From: CAVVWJ01 sp965652025
GTDB taxonomy: Bacteria > Gemmatimonadota > Gemmatimonadetes > Gemmatimonadales > GWC2-71-9
Direction: 5' to 3'
DNA: 64,000 nucleotides
NCBI GenBank assembly: GCA_965652025.1
Contig: CBFGTM010000013.1
Coordinates: forward strand, 1-64,000
The notes beneath the pieces were generated by a model. That model saw only the letters and a list, made by a program, of their open reading frames with translations. It made no database searches and was not told the origin of the DNA. The position numbers were made by a program, and so were the translations under genes. This document shows positions 15,898-24,273 of this stretch, piece after piece (position 1 is the stretch's first letter; the number at the start of each line of letters is the position of its first letter).

Positions 15898-17450
15898 TCG
15901 ATACCTTCCTGCGGCTGCTGATCGAGCTTGGGCAGGCGGCTCAGCCGATCTTTCTGGTGTACTTCGTCCTCTACAACAGCTACACCCTGTGGCTGATCGC
16001 GCTATCGGCCCAGCAGGTCCGGCGCCGGGTGGCCAGTCATTTCATCGAGGACCTCGACCTCATCGATGAGCGGGATCTGACCAAGCCGCTCACCATGATC
16101 GTACCGGCCTACAACGAAGAAATCACCATCGTCGACAGCGTCACCGGGCTGATTCACTGTGACTACCCGCGCTTCGAGATCGTGGTGGTCAATGACGGTT
16201 CCACTGATGCTACCCTCGACCGGCTCCGCCAAGCCTTCCAGCTACGGCGGACCGACGCCCCCTACCGCCCGGCGCTCGCCACCGCTCCGGTGCGGGCCAT
16301 CTATCGGGCGGCGATCCAACTCCCTACCAGCGTGACTCAGCTGGTGGTGATCGACAAGGAAAACGGTGGAAAGGCCGATGCCCTCAATGCCGGGATCAAC
16401 GTGTCCACCACGCCTTACTTCGTGTCGCTGGACGCGGACTCCATCCTGGACCAGCGCGCGCTCAAGGAGCTGATGCGCGTCATCCAGGAGGACCCCCGAG
16501 TAGTGGCGGTGGGCGGCCAGGTGGCCATCGCCAATGGCTGCACCGTGCGCAACAGTCACGTAGTAAAGGTCGAGCTGCCGGACCGGTCCCTGCCCCGGTT
16601 TCAGATGGTCGAGTATCTCCGCTCCTTCACCGCGACCCGGACCGGACTGGATCGAGTTCAGGCCATACTCATTCTGAGCGGCGTCTTCGCCGTCTTCGAA
16701 AAGGAAACCGTAATCCGGGCGGGCGGCTATCTGACCCCATTCCTCCGGCATCGGCTTACCCAGGAGTACGTGGGCTGGGGGCTGGGGACCGTCTGCGAGG
16801 ACATGGAGATCATCGTGCGCCTGCATCGATTCATTCTGGATAAGCAGCACGACCGCCGGATCGCGTTTCTGCCCCACCCGGTGGCCTGGACGGAGGTGCC
16901 CGAAACCTTCGAGTCACTCCGCAAGCAGCGGGGCCGCTGGTACCGGGGACTGCGGGAGTCGCTCCGCTATCACCGCGCCATGCTGGGCCGGGCCAAGTAC
17001 GGGCGGATCGGATGGTTCGCGCTGCCGGCCTTCTGGCTGTTCGAGTATTATGGGCCCCTCATCGAGGTGGCCGGCTACTGCTTCTTCTTGTTTCTCTTCA
17101 TCATGGAGCGGGTGCTGGAGCAGAGCCTGATCAGCTATCCCTATCTGCTGGCGTTTCTGCTCGCATCCCTAGGGTACGGCGTGTTGGTCAATGTGCTGGC
17201 GGTGCTGGTCGGTGCCTGGCGGTTTCGCTATGGGTTGGCCGACCGCCTACAACGCCATCTCCTTCCATTCAGCCGGCGGCGGGAAGTCTTCATCCTGCTG
17301 CTGTACGCCGTGCTGGAGAACTTCGGCTACCGGCAGCTCACCTTGTACTGGCGGCTGCGGGGTCTGTGGGATGCATGGCGGGGGAAGACCGGCTGGGAGA
17401 AGTTCGCACGAGTTGGATTTCGGCCTGGCGAGGCAGCGGCCAATGGCTGA
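15894..17450 (+). CDS. family 2 processive glycosyltransferase
   Basis: 518 residues. An N-terminal membrane helix (residues about 10-35) is followed by a GT-A domain with MIVPAYNEE, VVVNDGSTD (UDP-sugar binding), LDADS (metal-binding DxD-like) and QRGRWYRGL (QxxRW). Three or more C-terminal membrane segments follow (residues about 380-440). This is the arrangement of poly-N-acetylglucosamine, cellulose and hyaluronan synthases. It would polymerise a sugar and extrude it through the inner membrane. It overlaps the HEAT gene by four bases and the next gene by eight. No PilZ domain is visible, so any c-di-GMP effect would have to come through a partner. Confidence 0.9.
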   Translation: MIDTFLRLLIELGQAAQPIFLVYFVLYNSYTLWLIALSAQQVRRRVASHFIEDLDLIDERDLTKPLTMIVPAYNEEITIVDSVTGLIHCDYPRFEIVVVNDGSTDATLDRLRQAFQLRRTDAPYRPALATAPVRAIYRAAIQLPTSVTQLVVIDKENGGKADALNAGINVSTTPYFVSLDADSILDQRALKELMRVIQEDPRVVAVGGQVAIANGCTVRNSHVVKVELPDRSLPRFQMVEYLRSFTATRTGLDRVQAILILSGVFAVFEKETVIRAGGYLTPFLRHRLTQEYVGWGLGTVCEDMEIIVRLHRFILDKQHDRRIAFLPHPVAWTEVPETFESLRKQRGRWYRGLRESLRYHRAMLGRAKYGRIGWFALPAFWLFEYYGPLIEVAGYCFFLFLFIMERVLEQSLISYPYLLAFLLASLGYGVLVNVLAVLVGAWRFRYGLADRLQRHLLPFSRRREVFILLLYAVLENFGYRQLTLYWRLRGLWDAWRGKTGWEKFARVGFRPGEAAANG

Positions 17451-18516
17451 GCCCATGTCTCCCCGGATCCTGCTGGTGGACGACGATCCCGACATTGTCA
17501 GGCTGGTCCAGCACGTTCTCCAGACGGCAGGACTCGGTGCGGCGACTCAAGTGAGCACCGGCCGGGCAGCGCTGACCGCGCTGGCTGGGATGGACATCGT
17601 TCTGCTCGACCACCAGCTCCCGGACACGAGCGGCCTGGACGTGCTGCGAGCCATCAGGGCGCTGCCATCGCCTCCGGCCGTCATTCTCGTCACCGCGCAC
17701 GGCAACGAGTCGCTGGCCGCCACGGCACTGCGGCTTGGGGCCGATGACTACCTGGCCAAGGACCCGGCCCTGGCCGACCTGTTGCCCCAGATCCTCGAGC
17801 GGGTGCGCCGCAACCGTGAGCTGCGCAAGGCACTGGCGGCCGCGGAAGCAGACCTCATGCGAGCGGAGCGACTGGCCGCGATCGGCGAGATGACGGTGAC
17901 GCTGCACCACGAGATCAACAATCCGCTGATGGCGGCCTATGCCGATGTGGAGTTGCTGCTGGCCGATCCTCAGGCAGCGGCGGACAAGCGAACCGAAGGG
18001 CTGGAGAGCATTCGGCAGGCACTCCGAAGAATCCGGAACATCATTCAGCGGGTGGGCGGTCTGCGCGAAGCCAGGAGCAAGGATTACCTGCGGGGACTCC
18101 GGATGCTCGACCTGGAAAACCCGGATCAGACGGTTCCCGGGGTCGACCGCGGGATGGCCCTGCTCTACCTGCCGGAGGAGGATGTGGCGCGGGTCGTGTC
18201 CCTGCTGCTGCGCCAGGCCGGGTTTCAGGTTCGCCGGGTGGACTCGATTGGGGAGCTGGAGAAGTCCGCCGACAGTATCGGCGTGAGCATAGTGGTGGTC
18301 GCGGGAGGAGCCACGACGCCGGGCCTGCATCCGTTGAGCGGCTTCCGACCCGGGGCGGAGCGAGACTATCTGCTGGTGGCGCTGGTAGCCGGCGGGGAGT
18401 CGGCTGCGCTCGCGGCGGGCGCGGACCGCGCGGTGCATCTGCCCTTCGACCCGGGCACCTTCACCACCGAGATTCTTGCCGCTCTCGACGAACGATCTAT
18501 CCCGCCCGCTCGATAA
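17443..18516 (+). CDS. REC-HisKA-pseudoREC regulator lacking an ATPase domain
   Basis: 357 residues. A receiver (ILLVDDDPDIVRLVQHVLQT, Asp in LLDHQLPD, Lys in LAKD) fills residues 1-125. A coiled coil leads into a HisKA dimerisation helix with a canonical H-box (LHHEINNPLMAA) near residue 155. The HATPase domain that should follow (N, G1, G2 boxes) is missing. The C-terminal 120 residues instead look like a degenerate receiver (ALLYLPEEDVARVVSLLLRQ ... ALVAGGESAALAAGADRAV) without a clear phospho-Asp. It may receive phosphate on His from another kinase or act as a dimerisation adaptor. The start ATG at 17443 overlaps the glycosyltransferase; ATG 17455 is also possible. Confidence 0.8.
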   Translation: MAEPMSPRILLVDDDPDIVRLVQHVLQTAGLGAATQVSTGRAALTALAGMDIVLLDHQLPDTSGLDVLRAIRALPSPPAVILVTAHGNESLAATALRLGADDYLAKDPALADLLPQILERVRRNRELRKALAAAEADLMRAERLAAIGEMTVTLHHEINNPLMAAYADVELLLADPQAAADKRTEGLESIRQALRRIRNIIQRVGGLREARSKDYLRGLRMLDLENPDQTVPGVDRGMALLYLPEEDVARVVSLLLRQAGFQVRRVDSIGELEKSADSIGVSIVVVAGGATTPGLHPLSGFRPGAERDYLLVALVAGGESAALAAGADRAVHLPFDPGTFTTEILAALDERSIPPAR

Positions 18517-19549
18517 GCCCCGCGTCGGATCCGGTCAGCTTGGCCTGCTGATATGCCATTCCCTTGAGCCGGATGATGCGCTGGCGGATGGGTGGATGTG
18601 ACGCCACGAAGTCGGCCAGAAATCCTTCCTTCGAGGCGAGAGCGGTCGGGGCCGGATCGATGATGCACAGATGCGCCGCACCCCGAGTAATCGAGCGGGT
18701 CGCCTCGCCGGCACCCTCCAGCTTTTCCAGGGCGGTGGCCAGCGCCATCGGATTCCGGGTGAACTGAGCTCCGGTGGCATCGGCCAGGTACTCCCGCTTG
18801 CGGTTGACCGCCATAGCCAGGAGGCGGGACACGACGGGCGCGATCACCAGGGTGACGAGCCACAGCACCAGAATCACAATCCCAAGCGGATTGCTATCCT
18901 TGCCGCCGCCTCGCCGAGCTCCGGCTCCGCCCAACCGCACCGCGGTCCTGCTCCCCCGTCCAATCATGCGGCCCAGTCCCTCGGACAGCAGCGCGATTGC
19001 ACCCACCATGCCCGCCAACAGTGTCATCAGGCGGACGTCGAGGTTCCGGATGTGGGCCATCTCATGCGCAACTACTCCCTGCAGCTCGTCCCGGGAGAGA
19101 CTGCGCAGGAGTCCCTCGGTGACGGCAATGCTGGCGCTAGCGGCGTCGCGCCCGGTGGCAAAGGCGTTGGGATCGTTGTCGGGAACCAGGTATACCGCAG
19201 GCCGGGGCATCCCGGAGGCGATGGCCATCTCCTCCACCACATTCATCAGCTGCTTCTGCTCGGCGGTGGCCGGCTCGATCAGTTCCCAGGCACCAGTGGC
19301 CCAGAGTATCCGCTTGGCTCCATTGCGCCAGGAGTACCAGCAGATCCAGGCAGCCGACAGGGTGCTGACGATGCCGATGATGGGAATGACATGGCGATAG
19401 GAGCCTGGAGGGGCGTCGAGCGTCATCAAGTAAAACGCCAGATCACCGCCAAAGCCGACCCAGGTAAAGAACAGAATAAAGCCGATTACCAGCCACCGCG
19501 AACGCCGTCGATTGGCTTCCTGCTGCGCGAAGAGATTCGCGTCCGTCAC
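18497..19549 (-). CDS. M48-family membrane metalloprotease (HtpX-like)
   Basis: 350 residues. Two N-terminal membrane helices (residues about 18-70) are followed by DNDPNAFATGRDAASASIAV and the zinc motif HEMAH within GVVAHEMAHIRNLD. The third ligand Glu probably lies in KREYLADATGAQ. Two more helices lie between. HtpX-type proteases degrade misfolded membrane proteins, with the active site facing the cytoplasm. The start is GTG, overlapping the lemA stop by four bases. M48-LemA pairing is common in bacteria. Its 3' end overlaps the REC-HisKA gene by 20 bases tail to tail. Confidence 0.9.
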   Translation of the reverse strand: MTDANLFAQQEANRRRSRWLVIGFILFFTWVGFGGDLAFYLMTLDAPPGSYRHVIPIIGIVSTLSAAWICWYSWRNGAKRILWATGAWELIEPATAEQKQLMNVVEEMAIASGMPRPAVYLVPDNDPNAFATGRDAASASIAVTEGLLRSLSRDELQGVVAHEMAHIRNLDVRLMTLLAGMVGAIALLSEGLGRMIGRGSRTAVRLGGAGARRGGGKDSNPLGIVILVLWLVTLVIAPVVSRLLAMAVNRKREYLADATGAQFTRNPMALATALEKLEGAGEATRSITRGAAHLCIIDPAPTALASKEGFLADFVASHPPIRQRIIRLKGMAYQQAKLTGSDAGLIERAG

Positions 19550-20118
19550 GCGGTTGGTTTGTTGAGCGACAGGTCAACCGTTGGCAAGGCCCGCTCGCCG
19601 GCGTCCTCGATCTCCCACAACTCCGCGGGAGACGCCTTGGCCAGCCCGGCCACCAGGTTGGTGGGGAATTGCATCTGCTTGGTGTTGTACTGAGTGGCCA
19701 CGTCATTATACAGCTGTCGGGCGAATCCGATCTTGTTCTCCGTACTGGTAAGCTCCTCCTGGAGGCCGGCCACATTGCCGGTGGCCTTGAGATCGGGGTA
19801 GGCCTCGGTGAGGGCAAACAGCCGGCCCAGGGCCTGGGTGAGCTGTCCTTCCGCCTGCGCGGTCTCCCGCACACCGGTAGCACTGACGGCACGATTCCGG
19901 GCCGAGATCACCGCGTCCAGCGTGGAGCGTTCGAACTCCATGGCACCCTTGACGGTGTTCACCAGGTTGGGAATCAGGTCGTGCCGGCGCTTGAGCTGCA
20001 CGTCGATCTGCTTCCAGGCATTGAGCACCTGATTCCGCAGCGCGACCAGACCGTTGTACGCGCCGATCACCCACAAGACGATCACCGCAAGGACGACCAG
20101 CAGGACGACCGTGCTCAT
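19546..20118 (-). CDS. LemA family protein
   Basis: 190 residues. One N-terminal transmembrane helix (VVLLVVLAVIVLWVIGAYNG) is followed by the LemA core LVALRNQVLNAWKQIDVQLK and RRHDLIPNLVNTVKG, with DPDLKATGN-like residues later (YPDLKATGNVAGLQEELTST). The protein is helical and membrane-anchored; its molecular function is poorly known. It is coupled to the M48 protease by a GTGA overlap, which suggests a joint role in membrane protein quality control. The GTG/ATG at 20118 is preceded by a short spacer from the MerR gene, on the same strand. Confidence 0.9.
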   Translation of the reverse strand: MSTVVLLVVLAVIVLWVIGAYNGLVALRNQVLNAWKQIDVQLKRRHDLIPNLVNTVKGAMEFERSTLDAVISARNRAVSATGVRETAQAEGQLTQALGRLFALTEAYPDLKATGNVAGLQEELTSTENKIGFARQLYNDVATQYNTKQMQFPTNLVAGLAKASPAELWEIEDAGERALPTVDLSLNKPTA

Positions 20119-20142
20119 GTGCGTTCCCTTATGTGAGGAGGA

Positions 20143-20895
20143 CTACCCCGGGCGCTCGGTTTCCAGGGCCGACTCGTGGAACATTTCCGACTCCGGCCGG
20201 GATTCGCTCCAACTGGAAGCCACAGCAGACTGAAGCTCCGGGACCGGGGCCGGGGTCGCATCCAAACCTACCAGCGACGCCAGGGTCTGTCGGAGCGCTT
20301 CGGCAATGACCGTCGGATCGCTGTTGAGGCGCAGCGCTGGATGCTGCTCGTCGATCAGCACCTCGACCCCGGGGGCAACCGGAATGCGGCGACAGATTGA
20401 GCTGGCGGTGCTCAGTCCTTCCACCGGCGCGAGCCAGGCCATCACCGCTCGGCCCACCCGGCCCCGCCCGGTGCCCGGCGTTCTGAGCAAGGGGAGCTGG
20501 TCCGGCGGTGGCAGCCCCGGGCCCAGCGCGCTGGCCGCGCGCCGCTCGATGAGGTCACCGGTCATGCCGGCGAACTCCTTGGCCATGGATTCGAGGGTGG
20601 CGCCTTCCATTTGTCGGAGCTTGATGGCAAGAACTTGAAGCAGGTGGCGGTAGGAATAGACGGCGGCGGTGCCTCGACCATCAGGTGGGCTCACCAGCCC
20701 CCGAGCGACGTAGAACCGAATGGTCCGCTCACTGGGCCGGGCCCGAGCGGCGGCATTGACCGGGACAACCCCGGACGCGTCCAGAATACCGCCGGCCAGA
20801 GCTGCCAGGTCTCGAAGGCCCCAGGGTGCCAGGGCTCGGTATTCCCGCAGCGTGGCAAGTGGATCCGGCGGGGCAGCTGAAGGTGCAGAGTTCAT
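20143..20895 (-). CDS. MerR-type HTH regulator
   Basis: 250 residues. Residues about 50-110 form a MerR-like winged helix: ERTIRFYVARGLVSPPDGRG, then AVYSYRHLLQVLAIKLRQME, with the usual YRHL and LRQME features. The N-terminal 45 residues and the C-terminal 130 residues do not resemble a known effector domain. The C-terminal half contains APGVEVLIDEQHPALRLN, possibly a small beta domain. The operator and ligand are unknown. It overlaps the upstream receiver gene by four bases and is the third gene of a regulatory operon (AraC, receiver, MerR). Confidence 0.75.
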   Translation of the reverse strand: MNSAPSAAPPDPLATLREYRALAPWGLRDLAALAGGILDASGVVPVNAAARARPSERTIRFYVARGLVSPPDGRGTAAVYSYRHLLQVLAIKLRQMEGATLESMAKEFAGMTGDLIERRAASALGPGLPPPDQLPLLRTPGTGRGRVGRAVMAWLAPVEGLSTASSICRRIPVAPGVEVLIDEQHPALRLNSDPTVIAEALRQTLASLVGLDATPAPVPELQSAVASSWSESRPESEMFHESALETERPG

Positions 20896-21302
20896 AGGTG
20901 CCCGTTTCCCTCGAGGAGGTCCGGGTCAGACCGGTTGGCGGTGAGCACATCGGCGACGGTGTGCATCAGAGTATCGAGTTTGAAAGGTTTGACCAGGATC
21001 GGACAAGCCGCCAGCTCGTCGGGCCATTCCGGTTGCCGGGGGCCCGGGTCGCCGCTCATTAAGATGACTCGCCCGCTGAGAAGTGGCCAGCGTCGAACGA
21101 TGGCGAGAAAGAAGGTGTCTCCCGGCATTTGAGGTAAGCGGAGATCCAGCAGAACCAGATCGAAGCTGGATTCGGCCAGAATCTGATAGGCGGAGTTCGG
21201 GTCGCCTACCGATACGACCTCGTAGCCCTGCGCCTTCAGCGCGCGTTCGAGGGTGCGGCGCAACGCGGGCTCGTCATCCACCACCAGAATTCGACTGGTC
21301 AT
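20892..21302 (-). CDS. stand-alone response regulator receiver protein
   Basis: 136 residues. A single CheY-like domain with ILVVDDEPALRRTLERALKAQ, phospho-acceptor in LVLLDLRLPQMPGD, the Ser/Thr position in ILMSGD and the conserved Lys in ILVKPFKL. No output domain, so it would act by protein contact or in a phosphorelay. It is coupled by ATGA-type overlaps to the AraC-type gene upstream and the MerR-type gene downstream. No histidine kinase is adjacent. Confidence 0.9.
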   Translation of the reverse strand: MTSRILVVDDEPALRRTLERALKAQGYEVVSVGDPNSAYQILAESSFDLVLLDLRLPQMPGDTFFLAIVRRWPLLSGRVILMSGDPGPRQPEWPDELAACPILVKPFKLDTLMHTVADVLTANRSDPDLLEGNGHL

Positions 21303-22096
21303 GAGGCGGCTTGGGCGACGGCCTTGAGGTACCGATCGGTCACCATCATCAGGGCCTCTTCGGTCGAGAGGGAGACACGCAACTCTCCTGCGGTCACTCC
21401 GAAAACCGCTCGCAAATGCATCTGAAGAGTCTTGGTTTTGCTGTAACCTAACTTGAGTGCCACGTCCTCGACGGTGTATCCGGGATCCAGCAGCAGCCGG
21501 TGCGCGTACAGCAGCCGGGTCAGAACCATCACGGTCCGAGGCGAGGGCAGCCCGACTTTGGTGAACCAGCGTTCGCAGGTTCGGCGAGTCAGCTGGGCCC
21601 GGTGAGCCAAGGCGGTGACGGTAGGGGCCTCGTCCCCCGCGTGCAGCATTGCCTCGAGGGCGCGGAGCAACTCCCGAGGCAGTTCCTGAAGCGCGCCCCC
21701 CAGCGCCTGCATCACGTGCTGCGACGCGGACTGCTCCAGCTCGGCCTGGAGAGCGATGCGCAGCGACGCCGGGGCATCCTCGAACCGGTGGAAGACGACG
21801 CGGCGGATCCCGGAGCGCCCGAGTTGGAGCAGTACCGATGCGGTTGCGGGGGCGAGTTCAGTGTACACCAGCAGGGGCAAGGAGGGGAAGAGCAGGCGGA
21901 TCCGTTCGATGCCGTGGGCCCGGGCCTGGCCCCCGAGCAGGGGGTCTACTACGGCCATTTCTATGGGTTTGGCCCGTATCGCCTCTACGACTTCCGGCCA
22001 CCCACTCCCGGAGACCCAGTGATATCGGTCGGGATCGAGCGAGCGAAGCCGCATCAGGCGTTCGGCGGGTACTGCGGCGAGGAGCAAATGTCGCAA
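21299..22096 (-). CDS. AraC-family regulator with pseudo-receiver domain
   Basis: About 265 residues. The C-terminal 100 residues are an AraC/XylS HTH pair (TVTALAHRAQLTRRTCERWF and YTVEDVALKLGYSKTKTLQM). The N-terminal 130 residues look like a degenerate receiver: MAVVDPLLGG near the phospho-Asp position and LLVYTELAPATASVLLQL. The frame is open to a TTG at 22117. The TTG at 22096 has AGGGG at a good distance and is preferred; ATG 22054 is another choice. Two 21-bp direct repeats overlap this start, as expected for self-control by an AraC protein. It is divergent from the 47-residue lipopeptide gene. Confidence 0.75.
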   Translation of the reverse strand: MRHLLLAAVPAERLMRLRSLDPDRYHWVSGSGWPEVVEAIRAKPIEMAVVDPLLGGQARAHGIERIRLLFPSLPLLVYTELAPATASVLLQLGRSGIRRVVFHRFEDAPASLRIALQAELEQSASQHVMQALGGALQELPRELLRALEAMLHAGDEAPTVTALAHRAQLTRRTCERWFTKVGLPSPRTVMVLTRLLYAHRLLLDPGYTVEDVALKLGYSKTKTLQMHLRAVFGVTAGELRVSLSTEEALMMVTDRYLKAVAQAAS

Positions 22097-22130
22097 AACG
22101 GCCCCTATTTGTCGCAAATGGGCCCTAAAA
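22089..22130. promoter_or_regulatory. tandem 21-bp direct repeat, likely AraC-type operator
   Basis: TGTCGCAAA at 22089 recurs at 22110, exactly 21 bases on, and each copy is followed by a G/C-rich block ending CCCTA (GGCCCCTA, then GGGCCCTA). The second copy also contains the small palindrome ATTTG-TCG-CAAAT. Direct half-sites two helical turns apart are how AraC proteins bind (as in araI1-I2). The sites overlap the start of the AraC-type gene and lie about 80-120 bases before the lipopeptide gene. Confidence 0.6.
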
Positions 22131-22208
22131 CGGGAAAAGATCGGCCCCCAGATTGGCCTAGCCCATCCTCCTCCGGGCGATCACCAGCCACTCTGAAAGG
22201 GACCTCAT

Positions 22209-22352
22209 ATGTCTCGCTCCAAGTTCTACGGACTGGTTCTGGCCCTACTCGCCTCTACTGCGTTGAGCAGCGCTTGCACTCGCACCGATGCTACCGGCCC
22301 GTCGGAGCAGCCTCAGGCATCCTTCCAGGAAGGGCAGGGCGCCAACAACTAA
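22209..22352 (+). CDS. 47-residue secreted lipopeptide precursor
   Basis: A short gene with a Shine-Dalgarno AAAGGGA seven bases before its ATG. Residues 1-22 are a lipoprotein signal peptide: Arg/Lys near the start, a hydrophobic core (YGLVLALLASTALSS) and the lipobox LSSAC, with Cys at 23. The mature part is only 25 residues, is polar and contains DATGP and a C-terminal EGQGANN. Nothing suggests an enzyme. It follows the putative AraC operator and ends 42 bases from the convergent TPR gene, so a signalling or surface peptide role is possible. A 6-bp hairpin CGCGAG/CTCGCG lies downstream at 22369-22388 without a T-run. Confidence 0.65.
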   Translation: MSRSKFYGLVLALLASTALSSACTRTDATGPSEQPQASFQEGQGANN

Positions 22353-22394
22353 TTCTTAATCAGAGGTACGCGAGAGTGTGCCCTCGCGGGGATT

Positions 22395-23684
22395 TCACAC
22401 TGCCGCTGCCAGCGCGTACTCCCGCAGTCCGAGCTCCATTTCCCGAACGGCCGGTGCCGCGCTGAGGTTGGATGTTTCGGCGCGGGGCTGGTCGTTCTGA
22501 TTTTGGTCCGCCGCCATGGCCTGCTCGATCTTGAAGTACCAGGCATTCAGATGGTGGCTCTCGGCCAGGGCCAGCGCCTCGGTGAGCGCCGCACGACTCC
22601 TTCCCAGCTGGCCGAACCGCCCCAGCCCTCTACCCAGCTTGTAGGAATAGTCGACCAGCATGCTGGGGGACATACGACTGCGGAACTCTTCGGCCGCCCC
22701 CCGGCACCGCTCGAAGGCCACCCGATTCCCTACCGTGGATTCGAGATCCATCAACTCCAGCCAGGCGTTGGCGCGGACCAGCAGGCTGGCGGAGGATTGG
22801 GCGACGATCTTGAACGCCAGTCGCGCGGCCTCATGCGCTTCGATCTCGGCGAGACCGATCCCGAGGTCGCCCAGCGTGCGCATCCGATCCATCGGATCCG
22901 GGTGTAGCTGGAACGCGCGGTAGTGCGCTTCCAGCGACTCCAACCGCAGGCCCTGGAGGCTGTAGGCCACGCCGAGGTCCGCATAGGCGAGGGCCTGGAC
23001 CCCGGGCAGCTCCAGCTCGCCGGCCTCATCAGCAACGTTTTCGGCGACCGCTCGCGCTGCGGGCAGGTTGCCTTTACCCCGCTGCACAGCGCCTTTGCCA
23101 AGCCGCCCCCGGAGCATGGACACCGGATCGCCTGACTGATAAGAGACCTCTTCAGCAGCCCCATAGCAAGCGACTGACTGGTCCCAGCGCGCCAGCAAGC
23201 GGTTCAGCCGACCGGCGAAGAGGGCATAGCCGGCGAAATCGCGTGGGCTGATGTCGGATCCCTGGCAGCGAGCGGCCAGGGACAGCATCTCGAGGCTCTC
23301 TTCCAGCCGTCCCTCATGCTCCAGGAAGTAGGCGTACGCTGTGAGGCTCTTCCACAGGGTGGGCGACGGAGGAGGGCCCTCGGCCGGAATGGCCTCGACG
23401 ACGCCGGCAAGGTGGGCTGTTTCCGGCTCGGTGGAAGGAAGCTCGTCGATGTGACGACGCACCGATTCGAGCTGCCAGTGGAAGCCTTCAGCAGAGTGTT
23501 CGTCGGTTTGGAATGAGAGCAGTCGGTCAAGCAGACGGGCAACAATGTACGCGCCCAGCGCGAGACGCGCGGACCCGTCACGTTCTTGCTCCCGCTGGAG
23601 CCGGGCACGTTCGAGAAACGGCTCGTGCGTGAGAACGTCCGAAGACCACCCGACCTCGCCAAACAGGCGCTGAGGCGTATACAA
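22395..23684 (-). CDS. TPR-rich helical protein
   Basis: 429 residues with no signal peptide or HTH visible. From about residue 135 the sequence is built of helix pairs with TPR spacing, for example YALFAGRLNRLLARWDQSVA, ALAYADLGVAYSLQGLRLES and LGRGLGRFGQLGRSRAALTE. The N-terminal 130 residues are helical but not repetitive. The start is TTG at 23684 after AAGGAG. TPR bundles bind proteins or peptides; Rap/RRNPP proteins bind secreted peptides in a similar superhelix. The convergent 47-residue secreted peptide makes that comparison attractive but unproven. Confidence 0.75.
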   Translation of the reverse strand: MYTPQRLFGEVGWSSDVLTHEPFLERARLQREQERDGSARLALGAYIVARLLDRLLSFQTDEHSAEGFHWQLESVRRHIDELPSTEPETAHLAGVVEAIPAEGPPPSPTLWKSLTAYAYFLEHEGRLEESLEMLSLAARCQGSDISPRDFAGYALFAGRLNRLLARWDQSVACYGAAEEVSYQSGDPVSMLRGRLGKGAVQRGKGNLPAARAVAENVADEAGELELPGVQALAYADLGVAYSLQGLRLESLEAHYRAFQLHPDPMDRMRTLGDLGIGLAEIEAHEAARLAFKIVAQSSASLLVRANAWLELMDLESTVGNRVAFERCRGAAEEFRSRMSPSMLVDYSYKLGRGLGRFGQLGRSRAALTEALALAESHHLNAWYFKIEQAMAADQNQNDQPRAETSNLSAAPAVREMELGLREYALAAAV

Positions 23685-23722
23685 GGCACTCCTTCCGTAT
23701 TCACGGGCGCAGGGGTACAGCT

Positions 23723-23751
23723 AGTATCGCGGCCCGGGTCCCACCACACAA
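23723..23751 (-). promoter_or_regulatory. probable sigma-70 promoter of the TPR gene
   Basis: Read on the minus strand, TTGTGT (23751-23746) and GATACT (23728-23723) are separated by 17 bases. The expected transcript start near 23716 gives a 31-base leader to the TTG start. The match to consensus is partial. Confidence 0.4.
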
Positions 23752-23847
23752 GGGTCAAGTCTTGCATGGGTTTGAGGCTCGCCCTTTGCCGCCGCTCATC
23801 GCACAAAAACGGTGCCGTGCGAGGAGCAATACCCGCTATTCTGCGAC

Positions 23848-24273
23848 ATGACCCGCGGCCATTCCGTCCCCGAGCTCATGCTGGTCCTTGCAGTGGTCGG
23901 ACTTCTCCTCGGCATTGCGGTTCCCCGATTTTCCCGGGTCATGGACTACATCGCAGTCGAGGCAACCGCCACCGGGGTAATCGCCGCGCATCAGCGGGCC
24001 CGCATGATGGCCATCGTGCGGGGGCAAGTCCTCACCCTGGACATCGACTCGACCCAGCTGCGCATCGCGCTGCCGAGTGGCGTCATCCCACTGTGGCTGC
24101 AGGACGGTCCCGTCACCTCCGGTGTCAGGCTCAGCGGACCAACTCGCCGCTTCACATTTTCTCCCACCGGCATCACCCTGGGGCTCTCTAATGCATCACT
24201 CCTGCTCTCCCGCGGCCCCAGTACCCGCACCGTGGTGTTCTCCCGCCTCGGCCGGGTTCGCGTACAGCGATAA
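23848..24273 (+). CDS. type IV pseudopilin (GspH/FimT-like)
   Basis: 141 residues. The start MTRGHSVPELMLVLAVVGLL is a prepilin leader cut after Gly4, leaving His1 and the conserved Glu5 before a hydrophobic helix. The rest is a small globular domain with beta-strands (VLTLDIDSTQLRIAL, FTFSPTGITLG) as in GspH/FimT minor pilins. The open frame continues upstream to 23812, but ATG 23848 fits the leader. No other pilus or secretion genes are next to it, so it is an orphan whose assembly machine lies elsewhere. Confidence 0.8.
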   Translation: MTRGHSVPELMLVLAVVGLLLGIAVPRFSRVMDYIAVEATATGVIAAHQRARMMAIVRGQVLTLDIDSTQLRIALPSGVIPLWLQDGPVTSGVRLSGPTRRFTFSPTGITLGLSNASLLLSRGPSTRTVVFSRLGRVRVQR

